Assembly: GCF_023806625.1 (NCBI RefSeq)
Contig: NZ_JAMTDX010000011.1
Span: 91,838-155,837, forward strand
Reading direction: 5' to 3'
Source of the DNA: Accumulibacter sp.
Lineage (GTDB): Bacteria > Pseudomonadota > Gammaproteobacteria > Burkholderiales > Rhodocyclaceae
Length of the DNA stretch: 64,000 bases
Shown here piece after piece: positions 27,224-37,277 of this stretch. Both the position numbers and the translations under genes were made by a program. Each line of letters opens with the position of its first letter. Within the stretch, counting starts at the first letter, position 1. A model generated the notes under the pieces. The model had not been told where the DNA came from. It saw only the letters and a program-made list of their open reading frames with translations, and ran no database searches.

Positions 27224-29044
27224 ATGGAAAAGCGTACTCAGTTCAGCATCTGGTATTTCCTGTTCGCCATCTTCGCGGTGTTCACCCTGCATGACCTGTG
27301 GGTGCAGGCGCGGACGGTCGAACCGATTTCGTACAGCGAGTTCCAGACCATGCTGAAGGGCGGTCAGATCGAGGAAATCTCGATCACCGACAACTATATC
27401 CGTGGCAGCCTCAAGTCTCCGCTGCCCGACGGGCGCAGCAGGTTCGTCACCACGCGGGTCGACAGCACCCTGGCCAAGGACCTCGCCGGGTACGACGTGA
27501 AGTTCAGCGGCGTCGTCGAAAGCAATTTCCTGCGCGACCTGTTGAGCTGGATCCTTCCGGCGGTGATCTTCGTCGGCATCTGGATCTTCGCGATGCGCAA
27601 GTTTGCCGAGAAATCGGGAATGGGTGGCAGCTTCATGGCCCTCGGCAAGAGCAAGGCCAAGGTCTATATGGAAGCGAACACCGGAGTGCGCTTCGACGAC
27701 GTTGCCGGGGTCGACGAGGCCAAGGAAGAGTTGCAGGAAGTCGTCGGCTTCCTGAAGGATCCCGGCCGCTACGGCAGACTCGGTGGCCGCGTACCGAAGG
27801 GCGTCCTGCTCGTCGGACCGCCCGGCACCGGGAAGACGCTTCTCGCCAAGGCGGTCGCCGGCGAAGCCGGAGTCGCCTTCTTCTCGATCTCCGGGTCGGA
27901 GTTCGTCGAGATGTTCGTCGGCATCGGTGCGGCCCGCGTTCGCGACCTCTTCGAGCAGGCCCGCCAGAAGGCTCCGGCGATCATCTTCATCGACGAACTC
28001 GACGCACTCGGGCGTGCGCGCGGAGCCTTCGGAATCGGTGGACACGACGAGAAGGAGCAGACTCTCAACCAGCTGCTCGTCGAACTCGACGGCTTCGACC
28101 CGACCACCGGTCTCGTCCTGCTGGCCGCGACGAACCGACCCGAAGTCCTCGACCCCGCCCTGCTGCGCGCCGGACGCTTCGACCGGCAGGTGCTCGTCGA
28201 TCGTCCGGACAAGAAGGGAAGGATCGCGATTCTCGCCGTCCACATGAAGAAGATTCGCCTGGCCAGGGAGACGGCCGCCGAGAAGGTCGCCGAGCTGACC
28301 CCGGGCTTCTCGGGTGCTGATCTCGCCAACCTGTGCAACGAGGCGGCGCTCGTCGCGACGCGCCGGGGCGCCGATTCGGTCAGTCTCGAAGACTTCACCA
28401 ACGCCGTCGAGCGGATCGTCGCCGGCCTCGAGAAGCGGAACCGGGTGCTCAATCCCCACGAGCGCGAGGTCGTCGCGTATCACGAGATGGGTCATGCGCT
28501 GGTGGCGATGGCGTTGCCGGGCTCCGACCCGGTGCACAAGATCTCGATCATCCCGCGGGGAATCGGCGCCCTCGGCTACACGATCCAGCGCCCGACCGAA
28601 GACCGCTTTCTGATGACCCGGGAGGAACTCGAGCACAAGATGCAGGTTCTGCTCGGTGGCCGGGCGGCCGAGCAACTCGTTTTCGGCAGGGTCTCGACCG
28701 GCGCCGCCGACGACCTGCAGAAGGTCACCTCGATCGCCCGCTCGATCGTCATGCGCTTCGGGATGGACGAAAAGCTCGGCAACGTGGTCTATGAAGCGGA
28801 GCGACAGTCCTTCCTTGGAACACCGATGCCGAATGCCCAGGAAAGGAGCTATTCGGAGGAGACCGCCCGGGAAATCGACTGCGCCGTGCGCCAGCTCGTG
28901 CAGGATGCCTTCGCGCGAACGCTCGCGTTGCTCACCGCCCAGCGGGCCATTCTCGAGCGCGGCGCCGGCGAGCTGCTTGAACGAGAAACCCTGCTCGAGG
29001 CCGACCTCGTCCGCCTGCGCGGCTCATTGCCGGCCGCCGCCTGA
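27224..29044 (+). CDS. ftsH: FtsH-family ATP-dependent zinc metalloprotease
   Basis: Membrane AAA+ protease that degrades membrane and short-lived soluble proteins. The 606 residues comprise a first membrane helix (about 8-25), a periplasmic segment, a second helix (about 104-124), the AAA domain with GPPGTGKT near 198, Walker [12 protein letters not shown], pore [10 protein letters not shown] and [12 protein letters not shown], and the zinc site HEMGH near 420. ATG 27224 has GAGGG upstream. It has no rlmE neighbour and its AAA residues differ from the housekeeping type, so it is probably a second FtsH paralogue. Confidence 0.9.
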   Translation: MEKRTQFSIWYFLFAIFAVFTLHDLWVQARTVEPISYSEFQTMLKGGQIEEISITDNYIRGSLKSPLPDGRSRFVTTRVDSTLAKDLAGYDVKFSGVVESNFLRDLLSWILPAVIFVGIWIFAMRKFAEKSGMGGSFMALGKSKAKVYMEANTGVRFDDVAGVDEAKEELQEVVGFLKDPGRYGRLGGRVPKGVLLVGPPGTGKTLLAKAVAGEAGVAFFSISGSEFVEMFVGIGAARVRDLFEQARQKAPAIIFIDELDALGRARGAFGIGGHDEKEQTLNQLLVELDGFDPTTGLVLLAATNRPEVLDPALLRAGRFDRQVLVDRPDKKGRIAILAVHMKKIRLARETAAEKVAELTPGFSGADLANLCNEAALVATRRGADSVSLEDFTNAVERIVAGLEKRNRVLNPHEREVVAYHEMGHALVAMALPGSDPVHKISIIPRGIGALGYTIQRPTEDRFLMTREELEHKMQVLLGGRAAEQLVFGRVSTGAADDLQKVTSIARSIVMRFGMDEKLGNVVYEAERQSFLGTPMPNAQERSYSEETAREIDCAVRQLVQDAFARTLALLTAQRAILERGAGELLERETLLEADLVRLRGSLPAAA

Positions 29045-29074
29045 GAGACGGCCATCGGTCACCGGGACGGAGCA

Positions 29075-29094
29075 GCGCAGGCGATCGCCTGCGC
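29075..29094. other. 20-bp perfect palindrome after ftsH
   Basis: GCGCAGGCGA/TCGCCTGCGC is a perfect inverted repeat centred on GCGATCGC, 30 bp past the ftsH stop. It has no loop or T-run, so a cruciform/terminator or a protein-binding site are both possible. Confidence 0.4.
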
Positions 29095-29173
29095 CCTTCG
29101 CGCGACCCGGCGCCAGCGGATCGCTCTGCTATACTTCGCGGTCCCTTCCTGCGCCCCGCATCTCGGCTACGCC

Positions 29174-29806
29174 ATGAAATACCAGATCACCCCGGTCACC
29201 CCTTTCGAGCAGAACTGCAGCCTGCTGTGGTGCGAGGAGACCCTTCAGGGCGCGCTCGTCGACCCCGGAGGGGACGTCTCGCGGATCCTGCGTGCGGTCG
29301 ATGCGCGAGGCGTCAGGCTCGAGAAGATCCTCGTCACGCACGGCCACGTCGACCATGCGGGCGGCGTCGCCGAGATCTCGGGGCGCCTTTCGCTGCCCGT
29401 CGAGGGGCCGCAGCGCGAGGATCGCTTCTGGATCGACGGCATGCCGCAGCAAAGCCGGATGTTTGGCCTGCCGGCGGCGCGGGCCTTCGTCCCGGACCGC
29501 TGGCTCGATCACGGCGACACGGTGCGTTTCGGGAAGGTCGAGATGGATGTCCTGCACTGCCCGGGACACACCCCGGGACACGTCGTCTTCTTCAACCGGG
29601 CGGACCGCTTGGCGATCGTCGGTGACGTGCTCTTTCAGGGTTCGATCGGGCGCACCGACTTTCCCCGCGGCGACTTCGACACACTGATCGCCTCGATCCG
29701 CGAGAGGCTCTGGCCGCTCGGTAACGACGTCAGCTTCATCCCCGGTCACGGCCCGATGTCGACCTTCGGCGCCGAGCGGCGCAGCAATCCTTTCTGCGGC
29801 GACTGA
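29174..29806 (+). CDS. Metallo-beta-lactamase-fold hydrolase (glyoxalase II/YcbL-like)
   Basis: A 210-residue metallo-hydrolase with metal ligands in THGHVDHAGG near residue 55, HCPGHTPGHVVFF near 121, GDVLFQGSIGRTDFP near 152, and a final FIPGHGPMSTFG. The compact form without the C-terminal glutathione-binding helices matches the YcbL-type group, which hydrolyses S-lactoylglutathione or related thioesters. A possible -10 TATACT lies at 29130. It is convergent with lpdA. The exact substrate is uncertain. Confidence 0.88.
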   Translation: MKYQITPVTPFEQNCSLLWCEETLQGALVDPGGDVSRILRAVDARGVRLEKILVTHGHVDHAGGVAEISGRLSLPVEGPQREDRFWIDGMPQQSRMFGLPAARAFVPDRWLDHGDTVRFGKVEMDVLHCPGHTPGHVVFFNRADRLAIVGDVLFQGSIGRTDFPRGDFDTLIASIRERLWPLGNDVSFIPGHGPMSTFGAERRSNPFCGD

Positions 29807-29897
29807 AGCGGTCATCGAGCGCACAGCCGACGGCCGCGGCGCGCTGATCGCTGCGCGCCGATCGCTCGGGAGCGCGCAGCAATGGTCCTCAGCCCGC

Positions 29898-31334
29898 CTA
29901 GAAGTGGAGCGGCCTCTTGTCGCAGGCCAGCGCCGCTTCGTGGACGACTTCGGAGAGCGTCGGGTGTGCGTGGCAGATGCGCGCGAGGTCCTCGGATGCG
30001 GCACCGAACTCCATCGCCACGACGCCCTCGGAGATCAGCTCGGACGCATTCGCGCCGATGATGTGCACGCCGAGGATCCGGTCGGTCTCGGCGCAAGCGA
30101 GCAGCTTCACGAAACCGCCCGGCTCGCCCATTCCCAACGCGCGGCCGTTGGCCGCGAAGGGAATCTTTCCTGCCCGGTATGCAACGCCCTCGGACTTGAG
30201 CTGCTGCTCGGTCTGGCCCACCCAGGCGATCTCCGGGCTCGTGTAGATCACCCAGGGAATCGTCTCGAAGTTGCAATGCCCCGCCTGACCCGCGATGAGT
30301 TCGGCGACCATCACGCCCTCTTCCATCGCCTTGTGCGCAAGCATCGGCCCGGCGACGACGTCACCAACCGCCCAGACCCCCGGCAGATTGGTTCGGCAAT
30401 GCCCATCGACCTCGATCTGGCCGCGCGCGTTGAGCTTCAGCCCGACCGCGTCCGGATTCAGTCCATCGGTATTGGGGATCCGGCCCACCGAGACGATCAG
30501 CCGGTCGGCATCGAGCTTCTGGTCCTTGCCGTCCTTGTCGCGGTAGTCGATCGACACACCTTTCTGCGAGACCTTGACATCGCCGATCTCGATCCCGGTG
30601 ATGATCTTCAGGCCCTGCTTGGCGAAGATCTTCGCCGCCTCCCTGGCCACGTCGATGTCCGCAGCCGACAGGAATTCCGGCAGGGCCTCGAGCAGCGTCA
30701 CTTCTGAACCGAGTCGCCGCCAGACACTACCCATCTCGAGGCCGATCACGCCGGCGCCGATCACCGCCAGCCGCCGCGGAACGCTGTCGATGTCCAGCGC
30801 CCCGACGTTGTCGCAGACGATCTGGTTATCTACCGAAACCCCGGGCAGATGACGTGCCTTCGACCCGGTAGCGACGATCACCTGCTTCGTTTCGACCAGG
30901 TCGTCGCCGACCTTCATCTCCCAGACCTCGCTCCCGGCGACCTCCTTGCGCCCGACGAAAGAACCGAGACCGTTGAGCTGGGTCACCTTGTTCTTCTTGA
31001 ACAGGCCCTTGATGCCGCTGGTCAGCTGCCTGACGATGCCATCCTTGCGCTCGAGCATCCGTCGCACGTCGATCGACGGGGTGCCGACGGCGATTCCCTG
31101 GTCGGCAAAGTGATGCGCGGCTTCGTCGAAGAGATGCGAGGTATGCAGCAGCGCCTTGGAGGGAATGCAGCCAACATTCAGGCAGGTTCCGCCGAGGCGG
31201 GGCTCGCCTTTCGGATCGGCGTAGGGGTTCGATTCACAGCAGGCGACGGCGAGGCCCAACTGGGCCGCACGAATCGCGGCGACATAGCCCCCCGGCCCGC
31301 CTCCGACAACCAGGACGTCAAATTCTTTGGACAT
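29898..31334 (-). CDS. lpdA: Dihydrolipoyl dehydrogenase (E3)
   Basis: Flavoprotein that reoxidises the dihydrolipoyl groups of 2-oxoacid dehydrogenases with NAD. The 478 residues show the FAD motif VVGGGPGGYVAAIRAAQLG, the redox-active disulfide GGTCLNVGCIPSKALL, the NAD motif AVIGAGVIGLEMGSVW, and the catalytic dimer-interface HAHPTLSEVVHEA. AAAGGG precedes the ATG. It follows sucB, but a strong terminator-like hairpin separates the two, so it may have its own promoter. It probably serves SucAB and other complexes. Confidence 0.97.
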   Translation of the reverse strand: MSKEFDVLVVGGGPGGYVAAIRAAQLGLAVACCESNPYADPKGEPRLGGTCLNVGCIPSKALLHTSHLFDEAAHHFADQGIAVGTPSIDVRRMLERKDGIVRQLTSGIKGLFKKNKVTQLNGLGSFVGRKEVAGSEVWEMKVGDDLVETKQVIVATGSKARHLPGVSVDNQIVCDNVGALDIDSVPRRLAVIGAGVIGLEMGSVWRRLGSEVTLLEALPEFLSAADIDVAREAAKIFAKQGLKIITGIEIGDVKVSQKGVSIDYRDKDGKDQKLDADRLIVSVGRIPNTDGLNPDAVGLKLNARGQIEVDGHCRTNLPGVWAVGDVVAGPMLAHKAMEEGVMVAELIAGQAGHCNFETIPWVIYTSPEIAWVGQTEQQLKSEGVAYRAGKIPFAANGRALGMGEPGGFVKLLACAETDRILGVHIIGANASELISEGVVAMEFGAASEDLARICHAHPTLSEVVHEAALACDKRPLHF

Positions 31335-31355
31335 GATGGTTCCCTTTCCAACCGC

Positions 31356-31390
31356 AAAAAAATGCCGGCACGGCGCGGGCGCGCCGTGCC
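31356..31390 (-). terminator. Intrinsic terminator between sucB and lpdA
   Basis: GGCACGGCGC (31367-31376) and GCGCCGTGCC (31381-31390) form a perfect 10-bp stem with a 4-base loop. On the minus strand it is followed by a 7-T run (plus-strand A-run 31356-31362). It lies just past the sucB stop and ends 22 bp before the lpdA ATG. Confidence 0.8.
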
Positions 31391-31407
31391 CCGGAGCGGG
31401 TTAGTGC

Positions 31408-32694
31408 CTATACGCCAAGCAGCAGCCGGGCCGGATCCTCGAGCGCCTCCTTCATCGTCACGAGGCTGAGCACGGCTTCGCGGCCGTCGATGATCCGGTG
31501 ATCGTAGGACATTGCCAGATAGTTGATCGGCCGGATGACGATCTGGCCGTTCTCGACCACCGGGCGATCCTTGGTTGCGTGGATGCCGAGGATCGCCGAC
31601 TGCGGAGGATTGATGATCGGAGTCGAGAGCATCGACCCGAAGACCCCGCCATTCGAAATCGAAAACGTCCCGCCGGTGAGTTCCTCGAGCGACAGCTTGC
31701 CGTCCTTCGCCTTGGTGCCGAACTCACCGATCTTCTTCTCGATATCGGCGATGCTCATCTGATCGGCGTCACGCAGGATTGGCACGACCAGACCACGCGG
31801 GCTGCCGACGGCGATCCCAATGTCGATGTACCCGTGATAGACGATGTCATTGCCGTCGACCGAGGCGTTGACGATCGGGAACTTTTGCAACGCGGCCACT
31901 GCCGCCTTGACGAAGAAGCCCATGAAGCCGAGCCGCACGCCGTGGGCCTTCTCGAAGCGATCCCCGTACTGTTTGCGCAGGGCCATGATCGGACCCATGT
32001 TCACTTCGTTGAAGGTGGTCAGGATCGCATTCGTCGCCTGCGACTGGAGCAGTCGTTCGGCAACGCGGGCACGCAGGCGGGACATCGGAACACGCTGCTC
32101 GGGCCGCTCGCCAAACGGGACGGCCACCGCTGGCGCAGGCGGCAGTGCCGGCGCGGTGACGAACGGCGACGGTCTCGGCGGTGGGGCCGCAGGCGCTGCT
32201 GCCTCAGGCGCGGCCGGCGAAGGCGCTGGCGCCGGCTTCTCGGCCGGAGGCTGCGCGGCCTGGGCATCGGCCTTGGTCACCCGCCCGCCACGACCGGTAC
32301 CGGCGACCTCGGCGGCGGCAATCCCCTTCTCTTCGAGAATCTTGCGCGCCGACGGAAAGACCGCTGCGCCAGTAACCGGAGCAGTTGCCGGAGCAGCTGC
32401 CGGAGCCGCCGCTTTCGCCGCAGCCGGCGCCGGCGCAGCGACCGCAGCGGCTTGGGCTGCGGTGTCGATCCGTGCGATCACCTCGCCGGAGACGACCGTC
32501 TCGCCATTGCCCTTGACGATCTCGACCAGCACGCCACCATCCGGCGCCGGCAGCTCGAGGACCACCTTGTCGGTTTCAATGTCGATCAGATTCTCGTCCC
32601 GAGCGACCGCCTCGCCGGCCTGCTTGTGCCAGGAGACCAGCGTCGCTTCGGCGACGGACTCGGAAAGCTGTGGAACTTTGACGTCGATGATCAT
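31408..32694 (-). CDS. sucB: 2-oxoglutarate dehydrogenase E2, dihydrolipoyllysine succinyltransferase
   Basis: Core of the 2-oxoglutarate dehydrogenase complex. The 428 residues comprise one lipoyl domain (1-75; lipoyl-lysine in IETDKVVLE), a long Ala/Pro linker, a peripheral-subunit binding domain ([12 protein letters not shown] near 117), a second Ala/Pro linker and the catalytic domain with FNEVNMG and the active-site [14 protein letters not shown] 32694 has GGAG five bases upstream. It follows sucA by 12 bp, so the two are co-transcribed. Confidence 0.97.
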   Translation of the reverse strand: MIIDVKVPQLSESVAEATLVSWHKQAGEAVARDENLIDIETDKVVLELPAPDGGVLVEIVKGNGETVVSGEVIARIDTAAQAAAVAAPAPAAAKAAAPAAAPATAPVTGAAVFPSARKILEEKGIAAAEVAGTGRGGRVTKADAQAAQPPAEKPAPAPSPAAPEAAAPAAPPPRPSPFVTAPALPPAPAVAVPFGERPEQRVPMSRLRARVAERLLQSQATNAILTTFNEVNMGPIMALRKQYGDRFEKAHGVRLGFMGFFVKAAVAALQKFPIVNASVDGNDIVYHGYIDIGIAVGSPRGLVVPILRDADQMSIADIEKKIGEFGTKAKDGKLSLEELTGGTFSISNGGVFGSMLSTPIINPPQSAILGIHATKDRPVVENGQIVIRPINYLAMSYDHRIIDGREAVLSLVTMKEALEDPARLLLGV

Positions 32695-32706
32695 GTTCAC
32701 TCCGTT

Positions 32707-35544
32707 CTAGGGCAGTTTGTAATACTCGATCTCACCGAGCGCGGAGTCGATCAGAGCTTTCTGTTGGGCGATGTGCCGGCTCTGGTAGCCCACCGCCGGA
32801 GAAGCCGACGCCGCACGCGAGACGAGCAGCAGGTGCTGCTTCTCGGTCAGCGAGCGCGACAGGTGCTGCCGCGAGGCGATCCAGTACCAGGCGCCCTGGT
32901 TGCGCGGTTCCTCCTGACACCAGACGATTTCGGTCGCTTTCGGATACTTCGCCAGCTCTTCCTGGAACGCCTGTTGCGGGAACGGATAAAACTGCTCGAG
33001 ACGGGCGATCGCGACGTGCGAGACCTTCCTCTCGTGCCGGGCGGCGACCAGATCGTAATAGACCTTGCCCGAACAGAAGACCACCCGGGTGATCTTCTTC
33101 GCATTGACCGGCTCGACCTCGCCGATCAGTGGCCGGAACTCGCCGTCGGCAAGTTCCTCGAGCGTCGAGGTGGCGTCCTTGTGGCGCAGCAGTGACTTCG
33201 GCGAAAAGACGATCAGCGGTTTGCGCTGATTGCGGATCGCCTGCCGGCGCAGCATGTGGAACACCTGTGCCGGTGTCGACGGCTGGCAGACTTCCATGTT
33301 CATCTCGGCGCAGAGCTGCATGTAGCGCTCGATTCGCGCCGACGAATGCTCCGGACCCTGACCCTCGTAGCCATGCGGCAGCAGCAGGACGACGCCGCTC
33401 GCCCGTCCCCACTTCGCCTCGCCGGCCGCGATGAACTGGTCGATGACCACCTGCGCGCCGTTGGCGAAATCACCGAACTGCGCCTCCCAGACGACCAACT
33501 CGTAGGGATTAGCCGTCGAATACCCGTATTCGAACGCGAGAACCGCTTCCTCCGAGAGGACCGAATCGAAACACTGGAATCCCCCCTGGCGCTCCTGCAG
33601 GTGAGCCAGCGGATAATAGGTTCCTTGATCCCAGTGCTCGCGGTTCTGGTCATGCAGCGCCGCGTGACGGTGGAAAAAGGTGCTCCGGCCAACGTCCTCA
33701 CCGGAAATCCGCACACCGTAACCCGAGACGAGCAGCGACGCGTAGGCGAGGTTCTCGGCCATTCCCCAGTCCACCGGCAGGCGCCCCTCGCCCATCAGGC
33801 GGCGGTCTTCGATGATCTTCCGGACCCGGCTGTGCACCGTGAAGTTCTCCGGTATGGTCGTCAGTCGTCCCGAAAGACGCTGGAGTTCGGCGATCGGCAC
33901 TTTCGTGTCGCAGTTCTCGATGTAGTTCGGAGCGAGGAACGGCGTCCAGTCGATCGTCATCGGGTGCTTGTAGCCGGCGATCACCGGGTTGTAGAGCAGT
34001 TCGCCACGATCGAGATGCGCCCGGTAGTCGGCGACGATCTCATCCGGCCCCTCGGGCGGCAGCACCCCTTCGCCGACGAGCCGTTCGGCGTACAGCTTGC
34101 GCGTTCCCGGGTGCAACTGGATCTTCTTGTACATCAGCGGCTGGGTGACCATCGGCTCATCCTGCTCGTTGTGACCGAGCCTGCGGAAGCAGATGATGTC
34201 GATCACGACATCCTTCTTGAACTCCCGGCGATAGTCGGCGGCGATCGCGGTGACCAGCGCGACGGACTCCGGATCGTCACCATTGACGTGGAAGATCGGC
34301 GCCTCGGCCATCTTGAAGATGTCCGTGCAGTACAGCGAGGAACGCAGGTCGCGCGGATCCGAAGTGGTGAAGCCGATCTGGTTGTTGACCACGATGTGAA
34401 CGGTTCCGCCAACGCCGTAGCCGCGGGTCTGGGCAAAGTTCAGCGTTTCCTGGTTGACGCCCTGTCCGGCCACCGCCGCGTCACCGTGGATCAGCACCGA
34501 GAGCACCTTGTCCTTGCCGTTCTCGCCCCGACGCCGTTGCCGCGAGAACACCGAGCCGATGACCACCGGGTTGACGATCTCGAGGTGCGACGGGTTGAAC
34601 GCCAGCGTCAGATGGCACGGGCCTCCAGGAGTCGACACGTCCGAAGAGTAGCCCATGTGATACTTGACGTCGCCGGCAGTCAGTTCCTGGGCCTTCTTGC
34701 CCTCGAACTCCTCGAAGAGCATCGACGGCGCCTTGCCGAGTGTGTTCACCAGCACGTTCAGGCGGCCGCGGTGTGCCATACCGACGACGATTTCGTCGAC
34801 CCCGCCGGCCCCGGAAGTGCGGATCAGTTCGTCCATGGCGACGATCAGCGATTCCCCACCCTCGAGTGAGAAGCGCTTCTGTCCGACATAGCGCGTGTGC
34901 AGATAGCGCTCGAGTGTCTCGGCTGCCGTCAGGCGCTCGAGCATTCGCTTGCGCTCTTCGCCGTTGTAAGTCGGTTTCGAGTGGATCGGCTCGAGACGAC
35001 TCTGAATCCAGCGCTTTTCAGCGACCGTGCTGATGTACATGTACTCGACGCCGATCGACCCGCAGTAGGTCGCTTTCAGCGCGTCGTAAATCTCGCCGTA
35101 GGTCGCGTGATCGGCAGTCCCCTTGAACGAGCCAGCATTGAAGATGGTATGCCGGTCGGCGTCGGAAAGCCCGTAGTACGCCGGATCGAGTTGGGGAATC
35201 TCGGGCCTCGGCGTGCGCTTCAACGGATCGAGGTTCGCCCAGCGGTCGCCGATGAAGCGGTAGGCGGTGATCATCTGCAGGATGCCGACCTGCTTGCGGT
35301 CGTCGACCGGCGCCACCGCCGCAGCCCGATAGCCGCCTTTCCTCGCCTGCTCCGCGAAGGCATTGATGACCGGCAGGTGCGGCACGTCACGGGCGACGTA
35401 GCCAGGCAGTTGCGCCAGCTTGTCAAAATAGTCGCGCCACTGCTCGGAGACCGACCCCGGGTTGTCGAGATAGTTTTCGTACAACTCCTCGACGAAGGGC
35501 GCGTTGCCACCGAAAAGTAGGGAGTTACCAAAAAGCTGATTCAT
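32707..35544 (-). CDS. sucA: 2-oxoglutarate dehydrogenase E1
   Basis: Thiamine-diphosphate enzyme that decarboxylates 2-oxoglutarate and succinylates E2. The 945 residues show the N-terminal E2-binding segment ending YLDNPGSVSEQWRDYF, the substrate/ThDP motifs GMAHRGRLNVLVN, HGDAAVAGQG and NNQIGFTTS, and the transketolase-like half LLPHGYEGQGPEHSSARIER. Length matches E. coli (933). The start may be ATG 35544 or 35547. A terminator after gltA separates it from the upstream sdh-gltA unit. Confidence 0.97.
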   Translation of the reverse strand: MNQLFGNSLLFGGNAPFVEELYENYLDNPGSVSEQWRDYFDKLAQLPGYVARDVPHLPVINAFAEQARKGGYRAAAVAPVDDRKQVGILQMITAYRFIGDRWANLDPLKRTPRPEIPQLDPAYYGLSDADRHTIFNAGSFKGTADHATYGEIYDALKATYCGSIGVEYMYISTVAEKRWIQSRLEPIHSKPTYNGEERKRMLERLTAAETLERYLHTRYVGQKRFSLEGGESLIVAMDELIRTSGAGGVDEIVVGMAHRGRLNVLVNTLGKAPSMLFEEFEGKKAQELTAGDVKYHMGYSSDVSTPGGPCHLTLAFNPSHLEIVNPVVIGSVFSRQRRRGENGKDKVLSVLIHGDAAVAGQGVNQETLNFAQTRGYGVGGTVHIVVNNQIGFTTSDPRDLRSSLYCTDIFKMAEAPIFHVNGDDPESVALVTAIAADYRREFKKDVVIDIICFRRLGHNEQDEPMVTQPLMYKKIQLHPGTRKLYAERLVGEGVLPPEGPDEIVADYRAHLDRGELLYNPVIAGYKHPMTIDWTPFLAPNYIENCDTKVPIAELQRLSGRLTTIPENFTVHSRVRKIIEDRRLMGEGRLPVDWGMAENLAYASLLVSGYGVRISGEDVGRSTFFHRHAALHDQNREHWDQGTYYPLAHLQERQGGFQCFDSVLSEEAVLAFEYGYSTANPYELVVWEAQFGDFANGAQVVIDQFIAAGEAKWGRASGVVLLLPHGYEGQGPEHSSARIERYMQLCAEMNMEVCQPSTPAQVFHMLRRQAIRNQRKPLIVFSPKSLLRHKDATSTLEELADGEFRPLIGEVEPVNAKKITRVVFCSGKVYYDLVAARHERKVSHVAIARLEQFYPFPQQAFQEELAKYPKATEIVWCQEEPRNQGAWYWIASRQHLSRSLTEKQHLLLVSRAASASPAVGYQSRHIAQQKALIDSALGEIEYYKLP

Positions 35545-35612
35545 CATGGCATTAACCTGTCGTCACGGTCGTGGTTCGGGTTGAGGAACTGCGGTCGGCC
35601 GACCACAGGATG

Positions 35613-35644
35613 AAAAAAAGGGCGGCCACCAGTCGCCGCCCTTT
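35613..35644 (-). terminator. Intrinsic terminator after gltA
   Basis: AAAGGGCGGC (35617-35626) and GCCGCCCTTT (35635-35644) form a perfect 10-bp stem with an 8-base loop. On the minus strand a T-run follows (plus-strand A-run from 35613). It lies 14 bp past the gltA stop and marks the end of the sdhCDABE-gltA unit. Confidence 0.85.
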
Positions 35645-35657
35645 GCCGTCGTCCGGA

Positions 35658-36953
35658 TCAGCGCTGGTCGACCGGGACAACGTCGCGTCTGGCCGCACCG
35701 ACATAAAGCTGCCGCGGACGGCCGATCTTGTACTCGGGATCGTTGATCATTTCCTCCCACTGCGTCATCCAGCCAACCGTCCGGGCAAGCGCAAAAATGC
35801 AGGTAAACATCGACGTCGGGATACCCATCGCCTTCTGCACGATTCCGGAATAGAAGTCGACGTTCGGATAGAGCTTCTTGTCGATGAAATAATCGTCTTC
35901 GAGGGCGATTTTCTCGAGTTCCATGGCCAGCTTGAACAGCCGGTCGTTCTGCAGGCCGAGTTCATCGAGGACCTCGGCGCAAATCTTGCGCATCAACTTG
36001 GCACGTGGATCGAAGTTCTTGTAAACGCGGTGACCGAAGCCCATCAGCTTGAAGTCGTCGCTCTTGTCCTTGGCCCGCGCAATGTACTTGCCGACGCGCG
36101 AGACATCGTGAATCTCCTCGAGCATCTGCAGGCAGGCTTCGTTGGCGCCGCCGTGCGCCGGTCCCCAGAGGCAGGCGATGCCGGCCGAGATGCACGCGTA
36201 CGGGTTGGCGCCCGACGAACCGGACAGGCGGACCGTCGACGTCGACGCGTTTTGCTCGTGGTCGGCGTGCAGCGTGAAGATCGTATCGAGCGCATGCACG
36301 AGAACTGGGTTCGGCTCGTACTTCTCGCATGGGGTGCCGAACATCATGTGCATGAAGTTCGCCGTGTAGGCGAGGTCGTTGCGCGGATACATGAACGGCT
36401 CGCCGCGGTAATACTTGTAGGCCATCGCGACGATCGTCGGCAACTTGGCGATGATCCGGTTGAAGCTGATGCTCTGGTGCAGGCGGTCGGAGAAGTCCTC
36501 GGCCTCGTGATAGAAAGCCGACAGCGCGCCGACGACGCCGACGAGCACGGCCATCGGGTGCGCGTCGCGGCGGAAGCCCTGGTAAAACTTGACCAGCTGC
36601 TCGTGCACCATCGTGTGTTCCTTGATGTTCCGCTCGAACTTCGACTTCTGTGCCGCGTTCGGCAGTTCGCCGTTCCACAGCAGATAGGCGACCTCAAGGA
36701 AGTTGCACTGCTCGGCGAGCTGTTCGATCGGGTAGCCGCGGTAGAGCAGTTCCCCCTTGTCGCCGTCGATGAACGTGATCGCCGACCGGCAGCTGGCTGT
36801 CGACAGGTACCCCGAGTCGTAGGTAAAGAGACCGGTCTTGGCCCCCAGCGTGCGGATGTCGATGCAATCATTGCCATGGGTTGGCGTCATGATCGGAAAC
36901 TCGACGGGTGCGCGCCCTTCGATGGTCAGAGTTGCTTTGCGTTCGGTGGTCAT
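35658..36953 (-). CDS. gltA: Type II citrate synthase
   Basis: Condenses oxaloacetate with acetyl-CoA at the entry to the TCA cycle. The 431-residue length and N-terminal beta-rich segment are typical of the hexameric, NADH-sensitive Gram-negative type. Active-site motifs are [10 protein letters not shown] (near residue 270), [10 protein letters not shown], the catalytic [16 protein letters not shown] near 312 and, late, [14 protein letters not shown] with the catalytic Asp. It is the last gene of the sdh operon and is followed by a terminator. Confidence 0.97.
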   Translation of the reverse strand: MTTERKATLTIEGRAPVEFPIMTPTHGNDCIDIRTLGAKTGLFTYDSGYLSTASCRSAITFIDGDKGELLYRGYPIEQLAEQCNFLEVAYLLWNGELPNAAQKSKFERNIKEHTMVHEQLVKFYQGFRRDAHPMAVLVGVVGALSAFYHEAEDFSDRLHQSISFNRIIAKLPTIVAMAYKYYRGEPFMYPRNDLAYTANFMHMMFGTPCEKYEPNPVLVHALDTIFTLHADHEQNASTSTVRLSGSSGANPYACISAGIACLWGPAHGGANEACLQMLEEIHDVSRVGKYIARAKDKSDDFKLMGFGHRVYKNFDPRAKLMRKICAEVLDELGLQNDRLFKLAMELEKIALEDDYFIDKKLYPNVDFYSGIVQKAMGIPTSMFTCIFALARTVGWMTQWEEMINDPEYKIGRPRQLYVGAARRDVVPVDQR

Positions 36954-37022
36954 TGTTCAATCCCCGTTCAGGTGTTGAGGTCACAGCTTCCAACCGGAAG
37001 CGGCCAGACTAGGGCAGCTTCC

Positions 37023-37277
37023 TTACTTGATTCTTACGCTGGCGAGCAGCGCAAGGACTTCGGCCTGGACTGGATCCGGAGACTGTCGGCTGCCATTGAC
37101 CAGCGGCCAGAGGTCCAGATCCTCCATGTCGGCCAGGGTGACAAACGCATCCGCCTGCTCGGGAGTCAGCGTCGGGTAGATCCGTTCGAGGAACTCGCCG
37201 AGCAACAGATCCATCTCCAGCATTGCCCGGCGCGTGCAACGCCAGCGCAGGCGGTTGAGCTTTTCTCTTTCCTCCAT
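37023..37277 (-). CDS. sdhE: FAD assembly factor SdhE
   Basis: Small cytosolic helper that promotes covalent FAD attachment to SdhA. The 84-residue, all-helical protein begins EEREKLNRLRWRCTRRAML and includes the late DLWPLVNG segment of the family. The hallmark Arg-Gly-x-x-Glu motif is present except that Gly is replaced by Ala (R17-A18-M-L-E21). The start overlaps the sdhB stop by one base (TGATG), so translation is coupled. It lies between sdhB and gltA. Confidence 0.93.
   Translation of the reverse strand: MEEREKLNRLRWRCTRRAMLEMDLLLGEFLERIYPTLTPEQADAFVTLADMEDLDLWPLVNGSRQSPDPVQAEVLALLASVRIK

Noticed and set aside
27029..28675. A 548-codon minus-strand frame opposite ftsH
   Set aside because: Antisense shadow of ftsH; composition is charged and repetitive, typical of reversed GC-rich codons.
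29838..29859. A GC hairpin between the metallo-hydrolase and lpdA genes as a terminator
   Set aside because: A 7-bp stem exists, but without a T-run on either strand; in this GC content it is weak evidence.
32707..34869. Long plus-strand frames opposite sucA and sucB (over 500 codons)
   Set aside because: Antisense shadows; the minus-strand genes are complete and well conserved.
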